A stretch of DNA of 64,000 nt, taken from Polyangia bacterium (GTDB taxonomy: Bacteria; Myxococcota_A; Polyangia; Nannocystales; Nannocystaceae). Below are positions 52,753 through 61,357 of this stretch, in pieces (the first letter of the stretch is position 1; each line of letters begins with the position of its first letter). Below the pieces are notes generated by a model. That model saw nothing but the letters and a program-made list of their open reading frames with translations, made no database searches and had not been told where the DNA came from. The stretch covers positions 62,001 through 126,000 of the forward strand of contig JAUIFF010000003.1 in assembly GCA_030429545.1 (NCBI GenBank), read 5' to 3'. The position numbers and the translations under genes were made by a program.

Positions 52753-54348
52753 TCAGCGCCCGACGAGCGCCAGGGCCTGGTGGACGTTGCGGCGAACGTG
52801 CTTTTGCTTGATGGGCTCGTGCAAAAACCGATTGAGGGCGGCAACGGCTCGACTCGCGGCCTGCGGGGATAACTCTGTCAACTCCGCGCGCACAGCCAGC
52901 GTGGTCTTGAGCAGGTGACAGGCGTGAATCGGTCGGACCATGCCGTGGTCGAGCAACTGCTGGACCGCTTCCGTAAAAAATGCAGATACATCTTTAACCC
53001 GCCAGCGCTCGCCCTGGCTGTCGCCGAGATAGCGGCGGTTGCGGGCCACGAAACAGCCGAGTTGCAACAGGCCAGCACCCCACAAACCGGGGGAGGTTTG
53101 ACAGGTGGTATGGACCGCGTTGGCAAATGTCAGCCCGTGGGTGAAGTCTAGCCAGCCGACATTGTTGGCAACCTTGACCCGGCTGGCCATGCTGTGCGCC
53201 GTATCAAACCGCAGCATGTTGGTCGCTAGGGCCCACACCAAGGCATCGTAGATGGCCTCGGGCCGATGGTTTGTCGCCTGCTCGCAAACCCACCCCAACA
53301 CCGTCGACAGCGGCGCACCGACAATCCGCTCGGCATTGGGTGGACTGAGCGTTGGGCCAAACTCCGGCGGAAGCTGACCCACGTAACTTGCATAGTCACG
53401 AAATTCGGGAATCAAGTCTTCGCGGGTGGCATAGGCGAGGTAGCGGACAACGGCCGCGGCAACGGGCTCGGCCACCCGCGGTCCGAGTGTATCGACAAGT
53501 TCCCCAGCCTTGACCACATAGATAAGCCCGTGGCCAAACCCGAGGTAGTGGCCAAGCGCCGCCCGGGCCAAACAGGGTTGCAACTCGCCGTAGGACATCC
53601 CGTCGGCCAGTGCCCGGCGAACCATGGCAATCGCCGGATCCGCCTGTTCGGCTTCGATCGCCGCGGCCAACTGCTCCGGGGTAAACGGATCTGAGCTCGG
53701 CTCGGCAAACGCGTAGGTTGGCCGTCGCAGCGAATCGTCGGCAATGTGCTCGATCGCTTCGGTGAGACAGATCAGGCGATCTTCGAGGTCCGCCCCCTGC
53801 TCACCGAATTCCGCGTACAAAGCCAGCCAATCGGCTGTCGCGGCGAGGCAGTGGGTGGCCCCGTACTCGAGCCGGTCGAGGCGGTCTTGGAGGGTTTGGC
53901 AAACACCCACTCGCGGGTCGATGCCGGCGCGTTGGAGGCGGGCAAGTTCGCGGGCGATCCACCCGTGGTCGGCATCTTCGACGGCGTTTCGCAACCCGGC
54001 CAACACCTGTTGTTCGACCTGCTCGCGCGGTGGGTCTTGAACATCGACCCATACCGTGCCATCGCGGACCTCAACCGGGTACGTCCGCAGCCCATCGCCG
54101 CCATAAAGATTTTGCCCCTTTTCGAGGGTGAACTTCCAGTTGTGCCAATTACACGTGAGTATACAATCTTTATCGACCGTCCCCTGGGACAGGGGGTAGC
54201 CCTCGTGCGGGCAGCGGTTGTCGACCGCAAAGCAACGCCCCTGATGGTGAAACAGCGCCAGCTGGTGGCGCCCGTCGGGGTTTTTGTAGACGAGTTGTCC
54301 ACGTTGCTGAAGGGTTTGGAGGTCGACGGTGGACTGCCACTTGGCCAT
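52753..54348 (-). CDS. Rieske domain protein with unknown helical C-terminal domain
   Basis: 531 residues. The N-terminal ~105 are a Rieske domain with C46-P-H48 and C66-N-W-H69. The next ~420 residues are predominantly helical and not a family I can name. They contain several His-containing conserved-looking segments (LGHYLGFGHGLIYVVKA, WVCEQATNHRPEAIYDAL, LDFTHGLTFANAVH, PIHACHLLKTTLAV) that could bind metal or haem. No oxygenase mononuclear-iron motif was seen. An in-frame ATG six codons upstream is also possible. It is the third Rieske protein in the window and stands alone. Confidence 0.8.
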   Translation of the reverse strand: MAKWQSTVDLQTLQQRGQLVYKNPDGRHQLALFHHQGRCFAVDNRCPHEGYPLSQGTVDKDCILTCNWHNWKFTLEKGQNLYGGDGLRTYPVEVRDGTVWVDVQDPPREQVEQQVLAGLRNAVEDADHGWIARELARLQRAGIDPRVGVCQTLQDRLDRLEYGATHCLAATADWLALYAEFGEQGADLEDRLICLTEAIEHIADDSLRRPTYAFAEPSSDPFTPEQLAAAIEAEQADPAIAMVRRALADGMSYGELQPCLARAALGHYLGFGHGLIYVVKAGELVDTLGPRVAEPVAAAVVRYLAYATREDLIPEFRDYASYVGQLPPEFGPTLSPPNAERIVGAPLSTVLGWVCEQATNHRPEAIYDALVWALATNMLRFDTAHSMASRVKVANNVGWLDFTHGLTFANAVHTTCQTSPGLWGAGLLQLGCFVARNRRYLGDSQGERWRVKDVSAFFTEAVQQLLDHGMVRPIHACHLLKTTLAVRAELTELSPQAASRAVAALNRFLHEPIKQKHVRRNVHQALALVGR

Positions 54349-54406
54349 GCTGCGAGCATAGCCCATGCTGGCTGAACATACATGTATCGGCATCGATTGC
54401 CGGTGG

Positions 54407-57400
54407 TCACTGGCGCGCGCGGGCGTGGGGTGTCATGCGAGCGCGCCCCAACACGCGGGTCAACAGGGTGTCGACTTCCCACGCTTGGGTGGGTACCAGC
54501 TCGGTTCGATGGGTGTTTTGACCGCCCTCGCGGGCGGCGATGACCTCCCCGTTTTTAAAGATGATGCGATTGCCGAGAATCGCCGCGACACGGGGCCCGG
54601 GCAAAATGCTACCCGTGAGATTGAGGGGATCTGTTGCATCCACACAGATCAGGCGATCGTCGGGCGCGGCGTCCCGTTGATTGCGCAACGGCGCCACGGC
54701 TTCGGGCAGTGCGTATTGCTCACCACCGCACAGGGCTCCGTCGACAAACCGGCCGCCACGGACCTCTCCCCGGGCTTCGAGCCGTCGCAACACCCGGACC
54801 AGGTCGCGCCAGGGCGGGAGGTTGCGCTCGCGGGTGATCAGCCGGCGAAACACCACCCCGTAGCGACGTAACAGCACACGGGCGACGTAGGTCACCGCGT
54901 CTTCGTAGCTCCGCGGGTCGTCGGGATCGGCCGCCTGTTCGGGCACCTGTTGAACAAGCAAAAACCACCGACCCGCCCGGTCCATCGGCGAGATCGCCGG
55001 ACGTCGGCCCCGGGCTCGGCGGCGCACCGCCGAACGTGGCGGCTGGGGTGCAAGTAGGGCCCGCAGGCCGGCAAACCCATCGGAGCTCACCCGCCCGACC
55101 GCGACCAACTCACCCAGGGCGCGCTCGACCTCGGCGGCCAGTAAACGAGTGTTGCGCACCAGCTCGTTAAAAAACTGGGCGCCGCGGGAGGCCAACATCT
55201 CCTCGACTCGCCGCGCTTGCGAGGACAACTCGCCAACCTCGCTAAACTCGAGCAGGTGGGCACGGTTGTATGGTTCGGTCGCCTCGCGCGTGATCACGGC
55301 GATGGGCGTGGTCTTGACAGGTCCCGACGCGGGCCGTTCACCACCTGTCCTCGAAGTCATACGGCCCCAGAGCAATTGCCCAGACTGGCACAGCAGATCG
55401 ATCCAACTCGGCTGGTAACGCGCCATTCGGGCCGGCAAGATCGCCGACTCCCAGGCTGCCGCCGCCGCCTCAAAGCCCTCTAGTTGGTGAAGACGGGCCA
55501 GTAACGAGTCGGGACCGTCGGCCTCGTCAGCATCGCTGACACCCTGCCAATCGAGCAAAAACCGCACGAATGCCGAGGTTGTCACCGGGGCCACAGCCCG
55601 CCGCAGCGTCCGCAATGTCTGGCGACCGATCCGGGCCAACAGCCCGCGTTCGCACCATTGCACACCGGCCTCCGGTTCGAACAGTCCACGGACGGCGTAC
55701 CCTTCGTTTTCGAGGGCGAGACAGGCGGCATCTATTGTATGAACATGTATTCCCAGCTCCGAGGCCAGCTGCTGTGCTGTGACCGGGCCGAGCCCACTCA
55801 AGCGCGCGCGAACCAACTCGATCGCGGCCCGGTCAGGTTCCCACGGTTTGGTCAGAGACTCAGGGAGCGTCAGTGGCGGCCGACACTCGGCATCTGGCCG
55901 AAGCGCCTGCACGAGCTGGAGTCGCTCGGCAGCGAGCCAAAGATCGATGCTGTCCCCAACAACATGTGTCGCGCGCCCGGTTTGTACCAACTCGGCTGCG
56001 AATGTCTGCCAGCACTCCCCGGTGCGAGATGTCGAGGTCGCCAGCTCGGAGGCGGTGAGGTACCCGAGCTGCGAGAGGGCATCGTGCAACTCCTCGGCCC
56101 GGTCGGCGATCGGCCACGCCTGTTCCCGCACCGCCGCAATCGCGGCCGGGTCGAGTCGGCTCAACTCATCGGCATGGTCCGGGTCGAGGTATCGTCGGGT
56201 CCGAACCGCCTGGGTCCTGCGCTCTTCAAGTGGGGCATCGTCTAAAAACGCGTAGGGCCTGGCGTTGAGAATTTCGTGGGCAAGCGGCGAGGGCTCGGTA
56301 AGTTCGACCGCATGTAAACGCTTCTTTCCCGCCGTAATCGCGCCGATCAACGCACAAAAACCTTGTATATCCATCGCCTCGGTCAGGCAGTCGTGAATGG
56401 TCTGGCGAACCAGCGGATGGTCGGGAACTTCGCGAGCACCGGCAATGTTTTCGAGACAGGCGGCCTGGTCGGGAAACACCACGGAGGCGAGGTCGTCGGC
56501 CTGCATGCGTTGAAGCTGGGGCGCGACCCGTTTGCCGGCATAAAACCGCGGTACCGCCAGCGAGCGGTTGGCATTCCACCGCCAACGCACGGCAAACATC
56601 GGCGAATCGAGCAGCGCTTGGATCAGCAGGTGGCGCAGCCCCTGGGTGCGCAGGTACGAAAACACCTCGCGCAGGGGAAAGCTGTGGACCTCACCCAGGG
56701 AAATCACGATTGCGTCATCGGTGGCCGCGGCCTGGAGTTCAAAGTTAAACTTCCGGCAAAACCGCTTGCGCAGGCTCAGGCCCCAGGCCCGGTTGATCCG
56801 CGTGCCAAACGGTGCATGCACAACCAATTGCATGCCCCCACTACCGTCAAAAAACCGTTCGAGCACCAGGTCGTCACGGCTTGGCATCACCCCCAATGCC
56901 GCCATCGCGGCCGCCAGATATTCGACCGCCTGAAGGGCAACCTCGCGGCCGACCCCGAGCTTGGCCTGCAACCATTCGGTTGTATCATCACGGTTTTGGG
57001 GGCCGGGAGCACGCGCGAGCCGGGCCCCGATCTCACAGCGCAGGCGGTCGACGGCCTGGGATAGCTCCTCGCTGCGCCCCGGCACTTCGCCGATCCAAAA
57101 CGGCAGGGACGGCGGCTGCCCGGCCGCGTCTTCGACCCGGACCTTGCCCGGCTCGACCTTTAGGATGCGCCACGAGGTGTTGCCGAGCTGAAAGACGTCG
57201 CCGGCCAAACTCTCCACGGCAAAGTCCTCGTGCACCGAGCCAATGGTCGTTCCCGAGGGCTCGACAACCACGCTGTAGTCGGCATTGTCGGGTATCGCCC
57301 CGCCCGAGGTTACGGCTGTGAGCCGAGCGTTTCGTCGCGGCCGGACGCGGCCATGTACACGGTCGCGGTGGAGGTACGCCCCCCGTCGCCCCCGGCGGGT

Positions 57401-58795
57401 TGCCACCCCCTCCGACAACATCGAGATGACCTCGTCAAAGTCTTCGGCTGAGAGCCCGTTGAAGGGCGCCGCCCGGGTCATCATTGTATATAAATCCTGT
57501 TCGGACCAGCCGTCGTCGCCACTGTTGGCAACCGTTGCAACCACCTGCTGGGCGAGGATGTCGAGCGGGGCCTCGGGCCAGGTGACCACATCGAGTTCTC
57601 CCCGCAGGATACTGTCTTTGAGCGCGAGGCAGGTAATCAGGTCGTCGCGGGTCAGGGGAAACAGCACTCCCTTCGAGGTCGCGCCGACCTGGTGCCCCGC
57701 CCGACCGACTCGCTGCAACATGCTGGCGATCGAACGGGTCGGTCCAAGTTGGCACACAAGGTCGACAGCCCCAACATCGATCCCGAGTTCCATCGAGGCG
57801 GTTGCCACCAGGGCCTGGAGCTCGCCGCGTTTGAGTTGTTGCTCACTCAACAATCGTTGCTTGCGCGACAGCGAACCGTGGTGGGCCGCAACTGCCCCGG
57901 GGCCGAGCCGCTCCTGCAAATGCCTGGCAATGCGCTCGGTCATGCGCCGGGCATTGACGAAGATCAGCGTTGTCTGATGGGCACGCACCAGGTCGGCGAG
58001 TTGGTCGTAAATTTCGTCCCAAACCTCATTGGAAATCACGGCCTGTAGGGGTGAGGCAGGAATCGAGATCGAGAGGTCGAGCGCCCGTCGGTGCCCGGTG
58101 TCGACAATGACGCAGCCATCTGTCGTCGCCGCGCCGGTCAAAAACCGGGCGACCCGCTCGATCGGGCGTTGGGTGGCCGACAGGCCAATTCGTTTGACGC
58201 GCCCGCCGGCGATGTGGTCGAGGCGTTCAAGTGTCAGGGCCAAATGGGCACCTCGTTTGTCGCCGACGACTGCGTGGATCTCATCGACGATCACAGTTTT
58301 TGTATGAGCAAGCATTTTTTGCCCACCGCGGGTCGTCAGCAGGATGTACAGCGACTCGGGCGTGGTGACCAAAATATGCGGGGGACGTTTGACCATCGCC
58401 GCGCGGGCCGAGGCCGGGGTATCGCCGGTGCGCACAGCCACGCGGATCGGCGCAGCCCCGTGCCCGAGGCGTTCAAGTTGTTCGGCAATGCCCGCAAGCG
58501 GCAACTGGAGGTTGCGCTCGATGTCGTTGCTCAAGGCCTTGAGCGGCGAGACATAGACAACACGAGTTTGGTCGGGCAATGCCCCCTCGCGGGTACCCTC
58601 GGTCACCAAATCGTCGATCGCCGACAAAAATGCCGCGAGTGTTTTGCCCGACCCGGTCGGGGCAGCAATCAGGGTGTGGCGACCGGCTCCAATCGCCGCC
58701 CAGCCCTCGACCTGGGCACGGGTGGGCGCGGCAAACTGGTGGCGAAACCAGGTCGTGACCGCAGTGTGAAATGCAGGGAAACCGGCGCCGTCCAT
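54407..58795 (-). CDS. lhr: Lhr-type large helicase
   Basis: 1462 residues. Superfamily 2 helicase motifs are in order: APTGSGKT (I, ~46-53), PLKALSNDI (Ia), TTPESLY (Ib), DEIH (II), SATQRPIERVARFL (III), then the C-terminal RecA domain (VAAHHGSLSRKQRLLSEQQL, ATASMELGIDVGAVDLV, QRVGRAGHQ). The winged-helix, beta-barrel and long C-terminal domains that define Lhr follow, and the ~1460-residue length matches bacterial Lhr. It unwinds RNA-DNA hybrids 3' to 5' and functions in DNA repair. The start ATG is directly at the conserved N-terminal FRHQF segment. It lies alone on the minus strand. Confidence 0.93.
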   Translation of the reverse strand: MDGAGFPAFHTAVTTWFRHQFAAPTRAQVEGWAAIGAGRHTLIAAPTGSGKTLAAFLSAIDDLVTEGTREGALPDQTRVVYVSPLKALSNDIERNLQLPLAGIAEQLERLGHGAAPIRVAVRTGDTPASARAAMVKRPPHILVTTPESLYILLTTRGGQKMLAHTKTVIVDEIHAVVGDKRGAHLALTLERLDHIAGGRVKRIGLSATQRPIERVARFLTGAATTDGCVIVDTGHRRALDLSISIPASPLQAVISNEVWDEIYDQLADLVRAHQTTLIFVNARRMTERIARHLQERLGPGAVAAHHGSLSRKQRLLSEQQLKRGELQALVATASMELGIDVGAVDLVCQLGPTRSIASMLQRVGRAGHQVGATSKGVLFPLTRDDLITCLALKDSILRGELDVVTWPEAPLDILAQQVVATVANSGDDGWSEQDLYTMMTRAAPFNGLSAEDFDEVISMLSEGVATRRGRRGAYLHRDRVHGRVRPRRNARLTAVTSGGAIPDNADYSVVVEPSGTTIGSVHEDFAVESLAGDVFQLGNTSWRILKVEPGKVRVEDAAGQPPSLPFWIGEVPGRSEELSQAVDRLRCEIGARLARAPGPQNRDDTTEWLQAKLGVGREVALQAVEYLAAAMAALGVMPSRDDLVLERFFDGSGGMQLVVHAPFGTRINRAWGLSLRKRFCRKFNFELQAAATDDAIVISLGEVHSFPLREVFSYLRTQGLRHLLIQALLDSPMFAVRWRWNANRSLAVPRFYAGKRVAPQLQRMQADDLASVVFPDQAACLENIAGAREVPDHPLVRQTIHDCLTEAMDIQGFCALIGAITAGKKRLHAVELTEPSPLAHEILNARPYAFLDDAPLEERRTQAVRTRRYLDPDHADELSRLDPAAIAAVREQAWPIADRAEELHDALSQLGYLTASELATSTSRTGECWQTFAAELVQTGRATHVVGDSIDLWLAAERLQLVQALRPDAECRPPLTLPESLTKPWEPDRAAIELVRARLSGLGPVTAQQLASELGIHVHTIDAACLALENEGYAVRGLFEPEAGVQWCERGLLARIGRQTLRTLRRAVAPVTTSAFVRFLLDWQGVSDADEADGPDSLLARLHQLEGFEAAAAAWESAILPARMARYQPSWIDLLCQSGQLLWGRMTSRTGGERPASGPVKTTPIAVITREATEPYNRAHLLEFSEVGELSSQARRVEEMLASRGAQFFNELVRNTRLLAAEVERALGELVAVGRVSSDGFAGLRALLAPQPPRSAVRRRARGRRPAISPMDRAGRWFLLVQQVPEQAADPDDPRSYEDAVTYVARVLLRRYGVVFRRLITRERNLPPWRDLVRVLRRLEARGEVRGGRFVDGALCGGEQYALPEAVAPLRNQRDAAPDDRLICVDATDPLNLTGSILPGPRVAAILGNRIIFKNGEVIAAREGGQNTHRTELVPTQAWEVDTLLTRVLGRARMTPHARARQ

Positions 58796-58893
58796 GGCAC
58801 GACCGTACCATTCCCGCGCCGGGTTCTCACGCCTACCCGGCTATCACGCGGACAGGTTTTGTCCGCGAATTTTTCGGGGCTATCCACCCAGAT

Positions 58894-60627
58894 CTACTGC
58901 GGCAACTCAAATCGGTGGTGGATCCGGCCCACACGTGGCCCCGCAACCTCGACCTCGACTTCGCCATGGCCACGCACGACAAACCGCAGGAGCTTGCGCC
59001 CGGTCGACCCCCGGCTTCGTTGGTAATACAAACATGCATTGTCGCCAAACGGGCCCCGCCCCCAGCCGTCGAGGTGACCGACCTCGGTGTAGGTGCTATC
59101 CGGCGCCACAACTTTGGCATCGGCGAGCGGACGGCACCAGGCCGTCAGCCCCTCGTTCCACGGCAATTCGCGGGCAGATTCGAGGCCGTAGGTCGGTAGG
59201 TAGCCGTGGTTTTCGACATCGAGCGACAGGGCAAAGCGGTTGTCGCCAAGCTCCTCGATCGTGGGGTTGGCGAGGACCACACGCGGAGCCATTGCAGCTA
59301 CATGCAAAACAAACGCGGACTGTTGGCGGCAGACCTCGGCGAGTTTGTCTTCGGGTGGGTTCCACAGACCAAACCGCGGATCGACGCCGCCAACCTCCAC
59401 GGGACCGAGTTGCGGGTGGTCAAACGCGACCCACGGGCGGACACAGCGACCGCGGTTTTCGCGTTGGTCCCACAGTGCAATCGCCTCTAGCTCAGCCCGG
59501 GTCATCGACGCATAGCGGTCGACAAAGCGCTCCCGCGGGCCGATCCCGGCGCGTTCAAACACATCCCACAATTCGATGGCGACCGCGAGACAACCGCGTT
59601 GATGGTAGGCGTAGTCAACCGCGTCGCCATGCAACGGTTTGCCGGGGACGTAGGTAAATTCCTTGTACCCACAAACAGTTGGGTAGCCGGTGTGGCGACT
59701 TGCAATGTCCTCGACCTCGCGAAACATCATATAGTCGTGGGTCGCCATCTCGGTGTCGTGGGCGTGCCCGAGCGGGCGGATCACGACACCGCCAAAGGTG
59801 TGGTAGTTGATCCAGGCAAAGACCGACGGCAGCTTTGATGTATAGTCAATCACACTGGCGACCTCGGGTTCACTGCCCGGGTACGCGCCGGCGCCCGCCT
59901 GCCGGGGTTCGGGAGCCCACGACCACGGGAAATTGCGGTTGTAATCCACACCACCGTCCTCGGGCCCGCCCGGGGTCGGGATGGTGTGTCCGTCAAACCC
60001 GTCGATCACCCCCTCGGGATAGACCTTATAAAATGGCCCTGGGTCGCCGAGCCCCCGGGGCACGAGCAGCCCGGGCACAATTGTCGATACACAAAACTCA
60101 CCGGTCGGGTCCTGTTTGCGCATTACCAGGGCGAGCCCGTCGCCATTGACATCGGTGATTCGCCACCGCGGGCGGTGACTCGGGCGACGGTTGTTGTAGG
60201 GTGACGAACGCACCTGTCCAGCCCCCGAAACCACCAGCTCGGCACCGTCGGGTGAAATCCGAGGCACACAGTAAAACCGCAGTTTCCGCAGCTGTGCACA
60301 CAACTCGCGGCTCAGACCATGGAGAGGCTGGTCGGGATGCATGTGCAAGGAAATCAGGTCTTCGATCACGGCCAAGGTCACCGCGCAGCCAGCCAGTTCA
60401 CCTGCGTGCATGTTGCCGTCGACCCACACCGAAGGACGCTCGCGCTCGGGTTCCTCGCCCACGACAACCAACCACACATCCCTGCCCTCACGGCTGCTAG
60501 CAAGGCTTTGCAGGTGAATGACATCTGGATACTCAGCAGCCCAAGCCTGCAGCTGTTGCGTGAGCTCCTGGTGGGTGACGTAGGTATTTCGGTGCCGCGC
60601 GCCGGCTCGATTGTCGGGGTTGACCAT
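58894..60627 (-). CDS. M14-family zinc carboxypeptidase
   Basis: 577 residues. The zinc ligands are HAGE in DGNMHAGELAG and the His of INYHTFGG. The catalytic Glu is in CLAVAIELWDVF near the domain end. N-terminal YVTHQELTQQLQAWAAEYP and SREGRDVWLVVV are typical M14 openings. The C-terminal ~130 residues form an extra beta domain. No signal peptide is seen, so it may be cytosolic or exported by a non-classical route. It would remove C-terminal residues from peptides or process peptidoglycan-type substrates. ATG start used in place of the GTG three codons upstream. Confidence 0.9.
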   Translation of the reverse strand: MVNPDNRAGARHRNTYVTHQELTQQLQAWAAEYPDVIHLQSLASSREGRDVWLVVVGEEPERERPSVWVDGNMHAGELAGCAVTLAVIEDLISLHMHPDQPLHGLSRELCAQLRKLRFYCVPRISPDGAELVVSGAGQVRSSPYNNRRPSHRPRWRITDVNGDGLALVMRKQDPTGEFCVSTIVPGLLVPRGLGDPGPFYKVYPEGVIDGFDGHTIPTPGGPEDGGVDYNRNFPWSWAPEPRQAGAGAYPGSEPEVASVIDYTSKLPSVFAWINYHTFGGVVIRPLGHAHDTEMATHDYMMFREVEDIASRHTGYPTVCGYKEFTYVPGKPLHGDAVDYAYHQRGCLAVAIELWDVFERAGIGPRERFVDRYASMTRAELEAIALWDQRENRGRCVRPWVAFDHPQLGPVEVGGVDPRFGLWNPPEDKLAEVCRQQSAFVLHVAAMAPRVVLANPTIEELGDNRFALSLDVENHGYLPTYGLESARELPWNEGLTAWCRPLADAKVVAPDSTYTEVGHLDGWGRGPFGDNACLYYQRSRGSTGRKLLRFVVRGHGEVEVEVAGPRVGRIHHRFELPQ

Positions 60628-60969
60628 CGGGCCCACTGTACCGGTTCACGACCACCCACTCACGTTGACAGATACTTCCGGACAGGTTGTGACAGTAGGT
60701 CTGTGGCCCCCACACACAGAGGCTCAAGCACAACAGTCACATTGGACATGTCGTGGCAGACCACCCCAACTGGGGTAGCCTTCCCTATCTAAAAACCGTC
60801 GTAAAACCCCTTCTGAGGGGGTTGTGGCGGGTGGAGAAGCTCACGTAAAATCTCATCATCGATACGCGATCCGGTGAGACCCGAAGTGTCACTACCGCGT
60901 TGAACCCCCCCTGTTGCACCTGCTTCCCCCCGCGGTTTTTCGCGCTTTGGGGCGAAGCCTCAAGCCGCT
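60628..60969. other. 342-base divergent intergenic region with two hairpins
   Basis: No gene that I can support. It holds two small GC hairpins in the same orientation, ACCCC-AACT-GGGGT (60763-60776) and AACCCC / GGGGTT (60805-60823). A TTGACA hexamer lies on the plus strand at 60665, without a good -10 at 17 bases. The hairpins could be terminators or leader elements for the small downstream gene. The promoters of both divergent genes must be here. Confidence 0.45.
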
Positions 60970-61185
60970 ATGTCTGCCGAAGAAACCTGGGACCTGTTTT
61001 TAGCGCTCGATGAGCTCGAACCGCCAGAGCCTGCTGCGGTCTCGACTGTCGAGCGCCGCGAGCTGGTTGCGATTGAGCCGGCCGGGGGCTTTGAGGTCCG
61101 CGATGGGCGGATACTTGTACGGACAACAATGGTGTTTCGCGACGGCTTTGGCTTTCAACATCGCCAGAACTGTCTGACCTCCTAG
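60970..61185 (+). CDS. small hypothetical protein
   Basis: 71 residues, not recognised. An acidic N-terminal helix (MSAEETWDLFLALDELEPPE) is followed by a short basic or polar beta-like part (EVRDGRILVRTTMVFRDGFG). Codon use is as in neighbouring genes. It lies in a leader region with two hairpins and before the pseudokinase gene on the same strand (~170 bases on), so it may be a partner of it, which is speculative. Confidence 0.5.
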   Translation: MSAEETWDLFLALDELEPPEPAAVSTVERRELVAIEPAGGFEVRDGRILVRTTMVFRDGFGFQHRQNCLTS

Positions 61186-61357
61186 ACCGACCCGCGGCGC
61201 GCCCGAGCCTGCGCGGGTTTTGTTTGCTAGCTGGCGACCCCGGTCGCAACCGCCTCGCGCATGTCCTGGTTGTGGCGAATCGATGGTCTGGTGACCTCCT
61301 AGCCGGAAAAAACCGTTGCCGTGGCGCGGACCGGCAAATTCTGGTGAGATGGCAGCG

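Noticed and set aside
60665..60700. sigma70-like promoter (TTGACA)
   Set aside because: No good -10 at 16-18 bases, so it is noted only in the intergenic entry.
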